Source: Lactifluus volemus
Taxonomy: Eukaryota; Basidiomycota; Agaricomycetes; Russulales; Russulaceae
DNA: 64,000 nucleotides
Assembly: GCA_022376515.1 (NCBI GenBank)
Contig: WTXI01000017.1
Location: 558,001 to 622,000 of the forward strand
Direction of reading: 5' to 3'
Under the pieces are notes generated by a model, which did not search any database, had not been told where the DNA came from, and saw only the letters and a list, made by a program, of their open reading frames with translations. Made by a program: the position numbers and the translations under genes. Of the stretch, positions 34,687 to 45,893 are shown piece after piece. Numbering within the stretch: the first letter of the stretch is position 1; each line of letters starts with the position of its first letter.

Positions 34687-36546
34687 ATGTCTCGGATAGT
34701 TACCTCCCCCACCGTCAGTCCACCTCTTTCCCCACCACCTAGCGTGGAACCCGGCCCAATGCAGTCTCGCCGTGTACAGCACCGCAGGGGATCTTCAAGC
34801 GCCGCGGACCCATGGGGCGCAAATATCGAACTGAACATGAATCCTGGTCGAACTACGTCCTGCAAACTGACAATCGTGCGCGTCAATCCGACGCCTCAAA
34901 TCCAACTCGATGAGCAGCCGCCCTCTCCTCAACATCGTCGACATTTTGGCCTTTCCACTCATTCCCAGAATCTGCATCGACGCCATGGACATGGTAGCAC
35001 GGGGAAAACCGAGAATGCGCGTATGAGCTTCGCTTCAGCCTCTTTTGCCCCGCCGGGGTCTTCCGCAGGGCACGGTCCACGCCCGGGAAGCCCGACTCAC
35101 GGTTTGCATCGACATCCCTCTGTACCCAAGCCACGCTTGTCTGCGGATCAACTCGTTTCGCTTGCTCAGCAGTCATGTAATCCTCAATCTGCGCCCTCCT
35201 CCCCACGCACGCCTGGCGAATCAGTTACGGCAACAGCCGGCCTTGGCCGCACGTCATTCACCGCAATTCCTGATGACGTATTTCTTCCCTTTGTGGAACG
35301 TGCCGATGAGGTCAAGGCTCTCTTTAGTACTCCGCAACCCGGGGCACGCTTGCTCGCTCTCCTCGCGCAGACGTTTCCAACTCAGTCTGTGTCCGAACTT
35401 CCAGTGACAAATGAAGCAGTGTTCGGTACAGACCCTCGACAATGGTCCTCTGCTCAACTCGAGTATTGGATGAAGCAAGTTGACCGGGATACTGCTCCGG
35501 ATGAGGTCTGGGTTGGCCTCACCCGTCGCTGTGTCCTATATCACAGCGAGCTCATCTGGGAGAGAATCAAGGGCGCCCTTGGGGCGCCACCTGAGCTCGA
35601 GCCTGACGGCTTCGAGGAAGACCCTTTTACTCTGGACAATCCACTCACATTCAACGACCTGAAATCGGGCCCTTCTCAGGCTCCAGATTCTCCGGAACAA
35701 CTTATCGAAGCTCACCCACCTAACCCCGATGCAACGTCTCAGCCGACGCCTGACAATGTATCGGAATCCAACACATCGGCTTCTGTGGGGGACGATTCTG
35801 TCGTCTCGTTGTCTATCGAGCCCGTACTCTTGAGCACCTCATCTGCGGCCGAACACGACCGTCCGCCGACACGCCCAGGTGGTCACCGCATGCACGACAT
35901 TTCTGAGGACGTGCAGGGCGAATCTAGCGAAAACGAAGGGGACCGGAGCGGCAGCGGCAGCGAACCTACTTCATCCTCGCGCGAGATCATCCAGGGTTTA
36001 CGCTTTTCGACGGCGCCTGTCCCACCCGGACTGTTCGCGACGGATACTGGGCACATGACCCGATCACGCGCCGTTTCTATTTCTACGTCGCCCGTGGCAT
36101 TACAGCAACCCTCTCAAATCCCTGACGAACCGCCAATGAGGAGAGGCTCGATGGGTGGTTCGCGCAGGAGGTGGAGCTATGCAGCCTCGAGCGCAAGCAG
36201 CGAGCCGTACGATGCAGTCGGTGAGCGTGGGCCAGGCAATCCGCTCTTCCCGAGTAACTTTGCAAAACTCGCTCTTGGGCCGACGCTTACGGCCAAGTAC
36301 GTAAACTTACTTACGCGGTTCCTCTGTTCAGTTTTTCTGACGTATTCCTTATTTCGCCCTCCTTGCAGTAACCCCGCTTTACGTTCGCGCGACTTCCCTC
36401 CCGCACCTGCGTTTTCTAACCCACACGCAATCCGGGCTGGAGTCCTACGCGGTCGGCGCGATAAGCCGAGCTGGGCTGATGATTGGGATCCGTTGAAACA
36501 TGAGTATGCGGTTACGGCGAGCGAGGGTAGCGTCGGTGGTCATTGA
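34687..36546 (+). CDS. Ser/Pro-rich hypothetical protein, source of the duplicated 3' end
   Basis: Function not recognised. The frame from ATG 34687 (MSRIVTSPTVSPPLSPPP) gives 619 residues, or 595 if an in-frame 72-nt intron (36297-36368; GTACGT...TTGCAG) is removed. Removal joins LTAN to NPALRSRDF and is favoured because the donor and acceptor are canonical. The product is mostly disordered. One compact region (about residues 195-300; DDVFLPFVERADEVKALF, WSSAQLEYWMKQVDRD, RRCVLYHSELIWERIKG) could be a folded domain. Another conserved-looking start is DPWGANIELNMNPGRTTS. The last 130 codons, beginning near 36135, are repeated at 44.8 kb and 53.5 kb, so this is the parental gene at the left edge of the segmental duplication. 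Confidence 0.78.
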   Translation: MSRIVTSPTVSPPLSPPPSVEPGPMQSRRVQHRRGSSSAADPWGANIELNMNPGRTTSCKLTIVRVNPTPQIQLDEQPPSPQHRRHFGLSTHSQNLHRRHGHGSTGKTENARMSFASASFAPPGSSAGHGPRPGSPTHGLHRHPSVPKPRLSADQLVSLAQQSCNPQSAPSSPRTPGESVTATAGLGRTSFTAIPDDVFLPFVERADEVKALFSTPQPGARLLALLAQTFPTQSVSELPVTNEAVFGTDPRQWSSAQLEYWMKQVDRDTAPDEVWVGLTRRCVLYHSELIWERIKGALGAPPELEPDGFEEDPFTLDNPLTFNDLKSGPSQAPDSPEQLIEAHPPNPDATSQPTPDNVSESNTSASVGDDSVVSLSIEPVLLSTSSAAEHDRPPTRPGGHRMHDISEDVQGESSENEGDRSGSGSEPTSSSREIIQGLRFSTAPVPPGLFATDTGHMTRSRAVSISTSPVALQQPSQIPDEPPMRRGSMGGSRRRWSYAASSASSEPYDAVGERGPGNPLFPSNFAKLALGPTLTAKYVNLLTRFLCSVFLTYSLFRPPCSNPALRSRDFPPAPAFSNPHAIRAGVLRGRRDKPSWADDWDPLKHEYAVTASEGSVGGH

Positions 36547-37234
36547 AACCTTGCAAATTGTCCGGAGCCTAAGGTACTGATAAGTCTTTCAAACACTTGG
36601 GACAGAAACAGCGACTTCAGTCCCCACTTGGAATTTCCTGTTATTTTGAAGCACATTTGATACACAAATCGCGATACTGAACCACTTGGCATGTAACAGT
36701 ACCATACAGAGAACAAATCGAAGTATCAATCTATCCAGCTGCTTGGACAATCCTTTCTCGTGTTGCAGATCGGCACGCATTGCGGCGCAACTATGCTTGC
36801 ACCATTCGTATTTCCTTTCTGAAATTCCCAGCGCAGCTACGTGTCATAGGGAAGGGAGGGGCGTGGCGTATATATAGGCCCTACGATAGGGTGTGGGTAC
36901 AGATGACGAGTCAGGACGTAGCAAATTTTGACTGCATGCTACAAACTTCAAGTACAGGCATCATACGTTTGCTACTCTTTCAGCTTGCGATTGCCTCAAT
37001 TACTGAATACGCGGCGGGGTTCTGTCTGAGGCAAGGGGCCTGGGATCCATCATAATACATTTGGAGACGTGCATGAAGTCACGACGTACTAGTAAAGCCT
37101 CCACAAGTGACTCTTCACTCTTCAGTGTGCAAAAGAAAATAAGGCATAAGACCTGGAAGATAACTCGTGAGATCAAAACGCCTATTAGGTGGAGTCGAAG
37201 CCTGGGGTGTCCGGCTCTTGAAATGGCACTGACC

Positions 37235-40200
37235 TTATAAATTGTGAGCGTATACTGTAGCCCAATTTGATCCGTGGACAAAATTCGAAAGATCAAGCCG
37301 GGTTACGTGTTCCCCTGCAGTCCAGACTGTGCTAGGTCTATGAAGGCCTCGGCGGTGAAGATCGGGTACCCAGAACAAAAGTTCTTTCTCCTCTCCATAT
37401 ATCCAACCGTCGTCTTCGATCAGGGACTGGTCAGTAAAACAAATGTTCTCAGGATCTTCTGTTGCGACCTTCTTCAGATGAGTATCTCCAGGAAATGCAC
37501 CCGCTACGGCCTGTACTGTTGACACATCCACCACCTGAATCGTGAGATCTCGTGAGCCCGATGCAATGCGCTGCCCATCAGGTGAGAAGGCAACAGCATG
37601 GGCGTGTCCAGTAAATGGGCCTGCTACGACCTGTCCTGTTGCCACATCCCACACCCGAATCGTGCGATCCGACGAGGCCGATGCGATACACTGCCCGTCT
37701 GGAGAGAATGCAACAGACACAACCGACGAGGTGTGTCCAGTAAACGGACCCGCTACGACCTGTCCTGTTGCCGCATCCCACACGCAAATCGTTTTATCCC
37801 TGGAGGCTGATGCGATACACTTCCCGTCCGGTGAGAATGCAACAGAGAAGACACAATCGGTGTGTCCAGTAAACGGGCCCGCTACGACCTGTCCTGTTGC
37901 CGCATCCCACACGCAAATCGTTTCATCCCATGAAGCAGATGCGATACGCTTCCCGTCCGGCGAGAATGCAACAGAGGAGACCAATAAGGTGTGTCCAGTA
38001 CAGAGGCCTGCTACGACCTGTCCTGTTGCCACATCCCACACGTAAACCGTTTGATCGATGGAGCTCGATGCGATGTGCCGCCCGTCTGGCGAGAATGCAA
38101 CAGAATTGACATAATCTCCGTGTCCAGTAAACGGACCTGCTGCGACTTGTCCTGTTTCTGCATCCCACACCCGAATTGTGCCATCATACGAGGCCGACGC
38201 GATATGTTTCCCGTTCGGCGAGCATGCTACAGATCTAAATGATCTGGCGTGTCCAGTAAACGGACCCGCTACGACTTGTCCTGTTGCCGCATCCCACACG
38301 CGAATCGTGTAATCGAACGAGGCCGATGCGATATACTTCCCGTCTGGTGAGAATCCAACAGATACGACATCAGATATGTGTCCAGTAAATGGGCCCCCAG
38401 GATCTGTCTTGTTGCCACATCCCACACGCGAATTGTTTCTTTGGCCGATGCGATACGCTGCCCATCCGGAGAAAATGCAAGAGCATAGACGACGTCGTGT
38501 ACAGTAAACGGGCCTGCTACGACCTGTCCTGTTGCCGCATTCCACACCCGAATCGTTTGATCTTTCGAGGCCGATGCGATAATCTTCCCGTCCGGCGAGA
38601 ATGTAACAAAGTTAACTGGTTCGGTGTGTCCAGTAAACGGGCCCGCTACGACCTGTCCCGTTGCCGTATCCCACACCCGAATCGTGTGATCGTCCGATGC
38701 CGATGCGATACGCTGCCCATCTGGAGAGAATGCAACAGACCGAGCCGATTTGGTGTGTCCAGTAAACACCGCTACGACCTGTCCTGTTGCCGCATCCCAC
38801 ACCTGAATCGTGTAATCATCCGAGGCAGATGCGATATGCTTCCCGCTCGGCGAGAATGAAACAGAATAGGCCAAGGTGGTAAATGGGCCCGCCACGGCCT
38901 GTCCCGATGCCACATCCCACACGCGAATGGTGTGATCGATCGAGCTCGATGTGAGGCGCTTCCCATCCGGTGAGAATGCAACACCCATGACAGTACCAGT
39001 GTGTCCAATAAGCGATACGGCTTGTCCTGTTGCCGCATCCCACACCCGAATCGTGTTATCACCTAAGGTCATTGCGACACGCTGCGCGCCTGGTGAGAAT
39101 GCAATAGCATAGACCCAATCATTGTGTCCAGTAAACGGACCCGCTATGACCTGTCCTGTTGCCGCATCCCACACGCAAATCGTAGCGTCGAGCGAGACCG
39201 ATAAAATACGCTTCCCGTCCGGCGAAAATGCGACAGATCTGACCGAATTTCCAGGTGCGAAAATTGTCATTTCCAATGCTGGCCAATGAGACAACTGCCC
39301 GCGTTCGAAGGTCAAAATGCGAGGAAATTGTTGAAAGTATTGATTGAAGATTCGGGAAGAGGTTGGCGCGAAAGGGAGTGCAGAGACATAAATGTGCGGA
39401 GCGCTTCTTGCCACTGGCATTCCGAAATATCGCACAAACGCGGTTGCATCATTCACCAACGTCAACAAATCCTCCACATCCGCTGGGGAAGGCTGTAGAG
39501 ATTTGATGCAATAGTCAGTACAAGTCATGTCTCGTCAAAGGATGTACCTACCTCGTGGTCGGACTGTAACCACGTCTTCAGAGATGACAGTGCTGACAAA
39601 GCAACGCTCACACAGTTCTTCACGCTCAGGACTTCCAACCAAAATAGAAATTTGGCCTCGAACAGGGATTGAAGCTTCGTGAATAGATCGTAGTCGAAAA
39701 TGAGATGTTCTAAATGATCTCCCCAGAAAATGCAGGCATACGATAGGCCAGGTGGAATATGTTCTGCGATTCGAGATTCGAGGTCCGTGACATCGCTGTT
39801 GGCAAGATGTGACGACTCGAGTTGGCAAATATTGAACTTGAGGTTGTCGAGCATTAAACCAAGGCAGGAATGGGCCAACTGATGGTGGGCATCGCCGAGG
39901 TCCACATAAAAGATGCCACTCTTCTTGTTCGTCAGAAAGTCACGAAATGAGGTATGGAGAGGAATGATGGGATGCATTTGATCAGATGAAGTCGCATTGC
40001 TCAGGAGCGAGCCAAGGTGACATAGAATTCCAAGAACGCGATCGGAATCGTCGGGGTCGTCTTTGAATACATGTTGTCGCAAAGCAATCAAGCAACCGAT
40101 GGAGAGGGGCTCGATTGCAGCAAGAAGTTGTCCCATGACAGATCGAAATACAATCTGTGCTTCATCCGATTTGAAGTACCCTTTGAGAACTTCTTCGTAC

Positions 40201-41976
40201 AACTCGTCTAACAGACCTTGTCCATTTCGACCTCGAGAGTGTCCCAACATGCGCTGTACGCATTCTCTCTTGCTAAGGCCAAGACTATCGGGGCTGTTTA
40301 TGAACCCGCGCGCAACGGTTACCCACTGAAACAGGCCCTCGGCTGCCTTCGTTAGCTTGACACCGTATTCTTCGAACACGTCTGAAGACAGCTCGCTCTG
40401 AAGGTACAAGTTAATATCTTTCTCCGTCTTTGCAGCCAGCTGGGCATCATCCATGAAGAGGACGCGAGTGGACGATGCATGGGCGAATGCAGATTGAATT
40501 CCATTCTCAGGCCTCGAGGTGATGAGGATGCGGAAATTCGAGGGGAAATCGGAGAGGCGTTGGGCGAGGAATGTGTGTAATCCTTTGTTGCCGATTGCAT
40601 CCCCGCTCTCATCCAATCCATCGATCACGATGAGTATCGGATCGCTAAGCTGCACGTCCTTGAGCGGTTCAAGGAGCAGGCCCTCGAACAGTGTACGATA
40701 GTCTCGCGCGTTACGAAGAGAGGTGTCATTCCTAATGATCCTCCCAAGGGCGAGCTTGAACGCAGGACTGCGATCGGAGAGATCACAGGCTAGCGTTGTG
40801 AAGAGCTGATACGTCTTGTCTTTAGAGTGCTCCTTTCGCAGAAAAGCAAAGTAGGAGCCGAGACACTTTCTCTGGAAACGACGCGCGATCTCATGCGCAA
40901 TCGAGGACTTTCCGGTGCCTGCCTGGCCAAGGATGATGAGCGCACGTTCAGATTCGGGATTCTCGACCCATTTGATGATGTAGTCGAGGAAATCCTCTCG
41001 AGTGCCTCGAAGACAGCGCTTCTCATCGCCGAATGGCCAGCCTCCCGTATAAGGCAATCCTCTGATGATTGCACCACATTCTATTGCCCCTTGTCAGATC
41101 AACAACCTGATTATGTTTTGACCACCGAGATTACGCACCCATTAGTTCTTGATTTGAGATGTCCACAACCTGTGGCACGGGAGTTCCGCTCTCGTAAGAC
41201 GTTGACCCGTTTGGGGCAATCTGGATGAGCAATGTCAGAGGATCGTTCCTTCGAAAGTATGAGTGGGAGACGCCTACGTGTGGTCATTGCGTTGTTGAAT
41301 GATATGCGCCAAGAGAGATAAAAACAGCCTAGCCTGCAGAACAGTTTTGTACAAATAGTGAGGATGATACTACTTGGGACATACCTGGAATACTTGAAGG
41401 GTATTCGACAATTTCCCATCATACTGCTTGACCTTCCTCAGCATATCGGTGCGAAGGAGGACCTTCTTCATCCCCTTCACCTCAGCACATTTTGACAGCG
41501 CTGTGTCAATCCCATCCAAGTCGCTTGAATTGAATTAGACCACGGCGTACATTAGTAAGAGAAAAAGGCACCTCTGAAGGGATCCTAAGACGGTGAGCAG
41601 GTCGGATGGCAGTTCTTCTTTCTTCAAGCCATGTCTTTGGCACATTTTACCTACGTCGACAACGACGTTCCCAACGTTGTGTAGTTTTTCCATTACTACT
41701 TCCCACTCTTCCTTGAGCTGTTTCACTTCCTGATTTACAATCATCAGCACATAGGGTGTTTAAGGTCCGATGGTGCGCTTACATCTTTCATTTTGAGAGC
41801 CTGGAGAATAATGCCTGCGACTGGGGAGATATACGGTATCTTTCCAGCCAGGGAACTGAGTTCCTTGAGGGCGGAAAGAGTCGGGTCTATTGCGCTGAGC
41901 ACAACATCAGTGCTTCCACCGATCGGCTCGGATGAGCAGGATTTGGGGGATCAGGAGCTGGATAAGGTGCATTCAT
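37235..41976 (-). pseudogene. NACHT-WD40 (STAND/NLR) gene, copy A, frameshifted
   Basis: Fungal NLR-type protein: N-terminal helical domain, NACHT NTPase, 14 WD40 repeats. Exons on the minus strand: 41783-41976, 41572-41729, 41385-41523, a linker exon about 41139-41220, NACHT exon 39552-41080 (Walker A GQAGTGKSSIA, Walker B LIVIDGLDESG), WD40 exon 37235-39492. Compared with copy B, exon 1 is one base shorter near 41935 (194 instead of 195 nt), and the WD40 exon lacks one base near 38398, between repeats 7 and 8. The open frame therefore breaks at RVWDVATRQ and resumes at GPFTGHISDVV. In contrast, the linker exon is in phase only in this copy. As written it cannot give a full-length protein; a truncated NACHT plus 7 repeats is possible only if exon 1 is bypassed. 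Confidence 0.85.
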
Positions 41977-42539
41977 GAGCTATTGAAATCGACACATTAA
42001 AGTAATACAGACAGATAGAGCAGTTATTGCCAGAGTCGGTCTTACGGAAATTGCGAACATGTTTCCTGAAAAAGGATGATTTGGACGACATGTTTCGAGT
42101 TTATTGTTGGAGGGGATGCGATGAAAGAATGCTTCAGGTTCGGGATGGGACTCGGAAACGTGGCCCTGGCGCTTACTCTGAGCTAGTACACATGACCATG
42201 ACCTTCTGCACTCATCGATTCCATAGTTTCTATCTGCAGGAGATCAGCACGTAAAACAGTTAGAATGTCAATTGGCGACTCAACAAGTACAGTACTCTAC
42301 GTATTCAACAACAGTACAATACGTCGGTCTTGCCGCAAGTTTGCTCCCGGCCAACGCTCCCGTTGGCCGACCGATCAGCTCAAACCTTTTTGCTACATCA
42401 CTAGCTTTCACAATATCCCTCGCAAGTATTTCCTGCCAAATTATACGAATCGTTCTTGACTAGATGATGCCCTTCCGAGCCTTTTCAGCCGGTCATTTCT
42501 GCTTTTGAAACTCCTATTACGCCAAAAGAACGACGATTC

Positions 42540-43040
42540 CCAACTCTTTCCCGACGGCCGAGGTATTTGCTCGTCGAAAAGATATCAAGTGGGCCGCGTC
42601 CAATATCCATGCTGGTGGTGCTGACATGTAAGGATTTCTGAGTCTCGGCACTTGTTAAGGCTTACAGTCATTTCTTACTGACTGAAGACCGTCACCGCAT
42701 TGTCTCCACGAACATTTTCTCAGGAGTTCAAAGGGGTTTCCAGGCCTGGAATCGGCAATGATACACTACAGGATTCACTTTCGCCGATCACGACTTGCTC
42801 CCATATCCTGTTGAAGTCTGACGACATCTCATGGTGCTTCGCACTGCATCGCGCAGGGCGAGGTGTACAACGGCTATTTCATCCTGAGCGGCTTCACGAT
42901 CACGTCGAACATCTGGTGAGTGGACCCACCTTCTTCCCTCTCGTACACCTACTATTTCTTTCTCACGGCTGCACAGGTCCTTCCTGTATGATCCCAGGTT
43001 TTGAAGGTTCCGTTTACCTTTACGCCAGATCATCTCGTTG
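42540..43040 (+). pseudogene. Cytochrome P450 fragment, unit A
   Basis: Decayed P450 pieces in several frames. DIKWAASNIHAGGADM (42581-42628) matches the I-helix oxygen-binding motif (A-G-G-x-D/E-T). Downstream, about 42858-42920 encodes GEVYNGYFILSGFTITSNIW, the segment of basidiomycete P450s preceding the meander. A 5' splice site follows, then SFLYDP and PFTFTPDHL. The ExxR helix is not intact and no Cys heme loop was found. The same pieces occur in unit B, so the gene was already broken before the duplication. It reads head-to-head with the NLR gene. Confidence 0.6.
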
Positions 43041-43600
43041 TTTCACCAGGTAACTCACCGAGCTCGACCATTCGACGTCTCCCCATGGTTACGGAATAAT
43101 ACGGATGTCGGTAAGTACCAGCGCAACCCCGGCGCGCAGCTTGCGGCAGTTCATTCTGTTCATCTTTGCCTCGACAGTGCTGTCCACGCTCTATACTGGC
43201 AAGGTGACCATCCGAGAATGATTCCAGCATGTCTTTGTTCTCTGCCCTTACATCGTCTCTAATTTGCTGACTAGGATTTTCATGCTTGCGAGTCTGCTCG
43301 AGCCGAGGTTCTTCATTTTGCGATGTGCGAGCGCAGCCGGGCACGTTGGTGAGTTCAACTGTGAAGGGAAATGGGGAAGGCCTTGATCGGCTGTCCCTTA
43401 TTCGCAACTGCAGAGGCTGATCGCCGCCATCAGTCAACATCTTCGCTCCTAAGATGGTTTGACCCTGCTCAACACGAATTCGTCTTCGTACTAGTAGACC
43501 ATTTTAAGCAGCAGGGACTGACAAGGATGTATAACACTAGCATATAATAGTAATACAGTCCTTTAAAAAATTAGCATTTTTATCCCGCAACATGTATCTA
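43041..43600. other. Region between the P450 relic and the LINE relic, unit A
   Basis: Duplicated in unit B (about 51770-52290). The plus strand has hydrophobic pieces flanked by GT/AG pairs (LRQFILFIFASTVLST, LEPRFFILRCASAAGH) that may be remains of a membrane-protein gene or of the P450 3' end. Overlapping minus-strand frames are equally long, so no gene is called. Confidence 0.35.
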
Positions 43601-43619
43601 TGATAAAGACGCAGTCTCT

Positions 43620-44440
43620 GGGTATAGGATTAGATCAGGCGGCGGAGGGAGTAAGGGTGGCGTGTAAAGTTAAGCGGGACGGAGAGATAACTGTTGGGGG
43701 TAGGCAGGGGAGGTAGACAAGAGTAAACTATCTATGTGGTAAAGCTGTATGTAGGAGGGCTAAGAGGAGATTAACCCAGGTTTCAGGTCTGTCTCGGGGC
43801 CATGCAGGTACGCGTCGTTTTGAGGAAAAGTTTACTGCGCTGTGCCTAGAGGATGGAGAGGGAGGAGTCGCGATCGATCGGGCATAGGATTTCTGCGTCG
43901 GAGAAAAGTGAAGTGTGCAGTGCGAGACGAGACGTGGTCCACGGTCCGGATAGGTGCTCCGCATGGGCAGGAGACGGGCTGACCGGGGTGGAAGCGCTGC
44001 GTATGAGCCGATGAAGAGATGGCCGGTGATGAGCCTAACGAGCGTGGAGAAGACTGCGCGGTCGCAGCCTTTCGCGCCTTGAATGACGGGGGAGGTTCCT
44101 GTGGGGAGCAGGGAGGGCGATGTAGATTTGGGAGAGGCGGTCACTGTTCACCAGCGGGAGCCCCATTCCTCAATGAGGCCGCTTTTGGCGACTTGTCGTT
44201 GGTAGCTGATGGTGTGAGGCTCTCGGTGGTTCGGTGGGAGGGGGCGCGAGGCGATCGTGTCGGTGAGGTGGCGGGCGCGTGTGAAGCTGACCAGAGGCTA
44301 GTGGGGGGTGATATGGCAATACTGAAGCACCTGTGGAGTGAGAGGAGTTTGTCTGCGGTTTGTTTGAAGGGAGGGAGAAGGGTTGGCCTGGGTGTGGCCA
44401 GTACTTTCTCTCTTTCGTTCTTCAACATCGAGGCTCGGCC
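43620..44440 (-). mobile_element. LINE relic, unit A
   Basis: Minus-strand frames carry the LINE C-terminal signature in broken form: LVRLITGHLFIGSYAA (about 44010-44060), followed by the Cys/His region out of frame. No reverse transcriptase. A copy in unit B shows that insertion preceded the duplication. Confidence 0.6.
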
Positions 44441-44600
44441 GAGCTGGTAGGTTTCGGAGGATGAAATCGATGAAATTCCAACTAGGAAAGAGAGGGGACA
44501 ACGTCAGTAAAGGCAATGAGCTTGAGCTTGAAAGGTTTTCTTGTCATGACCTCGTTCGAAATGGTGTTAAGAACGGCTGAAAACCAAAGGTGGCGCCACC

Positions 44601-44630
44601 AAAGCAAAGGTGAGCTCGCTCACCTTTTAT
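44601..44630. repeat. Hairpin AAAGGTGAG / CTCACCTTT at the A/B junction
   Basis: Perfect inverted repeat with core GAGCTCGCTC, in the linker before unit B. The equivalent hairpin before unit C (53331-53360) has the reverse-complemented core GAGCGAGCTC. Confidence 0.8.
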
Positions 44631-44688
44631 ACATCTACTATCGCCCTCAAACCTCTCGGAAGTACCAGGACCCGATCATCGCAGCAAC

Positions 44689-45204
44689 ATGGTCCGTGTC
44701 AGTCTGCTGCTGTCATCTTCAAGTTATGAACCCATCGCACGCCTTTTCTATATCGCTCTTGTCAAATCTCCGACGGGCACCCTTCTTCCCCCAGTGAAGA
44801 GAGGATGGATAGGCGTCTCGCGTAGGAAGCGGAGCTATGCAGCGCCGAGCGCAAGCAGCGAGCCGTACGATGCAGTCGGTGAGCGTGGGCCAGGCAATCC
44901 GCTCTTCCCGAGTAACTTTGCAAAACTCGCTCTTGGGCCGACGCTTACGGCAAAGTACGTAAACTTACTTACGCGGTTCCTCTATTCAGTTTTTCTGACG
45001 TATTCCTTATTTCGCCCTCCTTGCAGTAACCCTGCTTTACGTTCGCGCGACTTCCCTCCGGCACCGGCGTTTTCTAACCCACACGCGATCCGGGCTGGAG
45101 TCCTACGCGGTCGGCGCGATAAGCCAAGCTGGGCCGATGATTGGGATCCGTTGAAACATGAGTATGCGGTTACGGCGAGCGAGGGTAGCGTCGGTGGTCA
45201 TTGA
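44689..45204 (+). CDS. Short chimeric frame: new 5' end fused to the duplicated Ser/Pro-rich gene tail
   Basis: An ATG-started frame of 171 codons (147 residues after removing the in-frame 72-nt intron at about 44955-45026). The first 40 residues (MVRVSLLLSSSSYEPIARL) are encoded by linker DNA not present in the parent gene. From RRKRSYAAPSASSEPYDA on it matches the C-terminal region of the gene at 34687-36546, including the same intron and stop. Whether it is expressed is unknown. The first residues are weakly hydrophobic but not a convincing signal peptide. It may be simply a duplicated gene fragment. Confidence 0.45.
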   Translation: MVRVSLLLSSSSYEPIARLFYIALVKSPTGTLLPPVKRGWIGVSRRKRSYAAPSASSEPYDAVGERGPGNPLFPSNFAKLALGPTLTAKYVNLLTRFLYSVFLTYSLFRPPCSNPALRSRDFPPAPAFSNPHAIRAGVLRGRRDKPSWADDWDPLKHEYAVTASEGSVGGH

Positions 45205-45893
45205 AACTTTGCAAATTGTCCGGAGCCTAAGGTACTACTGATAAGTCTTTCAAACACGTGGGACAAAAACGGCAACATCAATCCCCACTTGAATTTCCTG
45301 TTATTTTGAAGCACATTTGATACACAAATCGCGGTACTGAACCACTTGGCATGTAACAGTACCATACAGAGAACAAATCGAAGTATCAATCTATCCAGCT
45401 GCTTGGACAATCCTTTCTCGTGTTGCAGATCGGCACACATTGCGGCGAACTATGCTCGCACCATCCGTATTTCCTTTCTGAAATTCCCAGCGCAGCTACT
45501 TGTCATAGGGAAGGGAGGCGCGTGGCATATATATAGGCCCTACGATAGGGTGTGGGTACAGATGACGAGTCAGGACGTAGCAAATTTTGACTGCATGCTA
45601 CAAATTTCAAGTACAGGTATCATACGTTTACTACTCTTTCAGCTTGCGATTGCCTCAATTACTGAATACGCGGCGGGGTTCTGTCTGAGGCAAGGGGCCC
45701 GGGATCCATCATAATCCATTTGGAGACGTGCATGAAGTCACGACGTACTAGTAAAGCCTCCACAAGTGATACTTCACTCTTCAGTGTGCAAAAGAAAATA
45801 AGGCATAAGACCTGGAAGATAACTCGTGAGATCAAAACGCCTATTAGGTGGAGTCGAAGCCTGGGGTGTCCGGCTCTTGAAATGGCACTGACC

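Larger units (their letters stand above)
36135..44790. repeat. Segmental duplication unit A
   Basis: This block of about 8.66 kb repeats as unit B. Order in the unit: 3' end of the Ser/Pro-rich gene (+), NACHT-WD40 gene (-), cytochrome P450 relic (+), LINE relic (-), and a short linker with a hairpin. Match points such as GGAGCTATGCAG occur at 36173 and 44831. Noncoding parts are also closely similar, so the duplication was at DNA level. Confidence 0.92.

Noticed and set aside
37542..38045. Plus-strand frames rich in CPVNGPATTCPVA repeats
   Set aside because: Antisense shadows of the WD40 repeats; the same in copies B and C.
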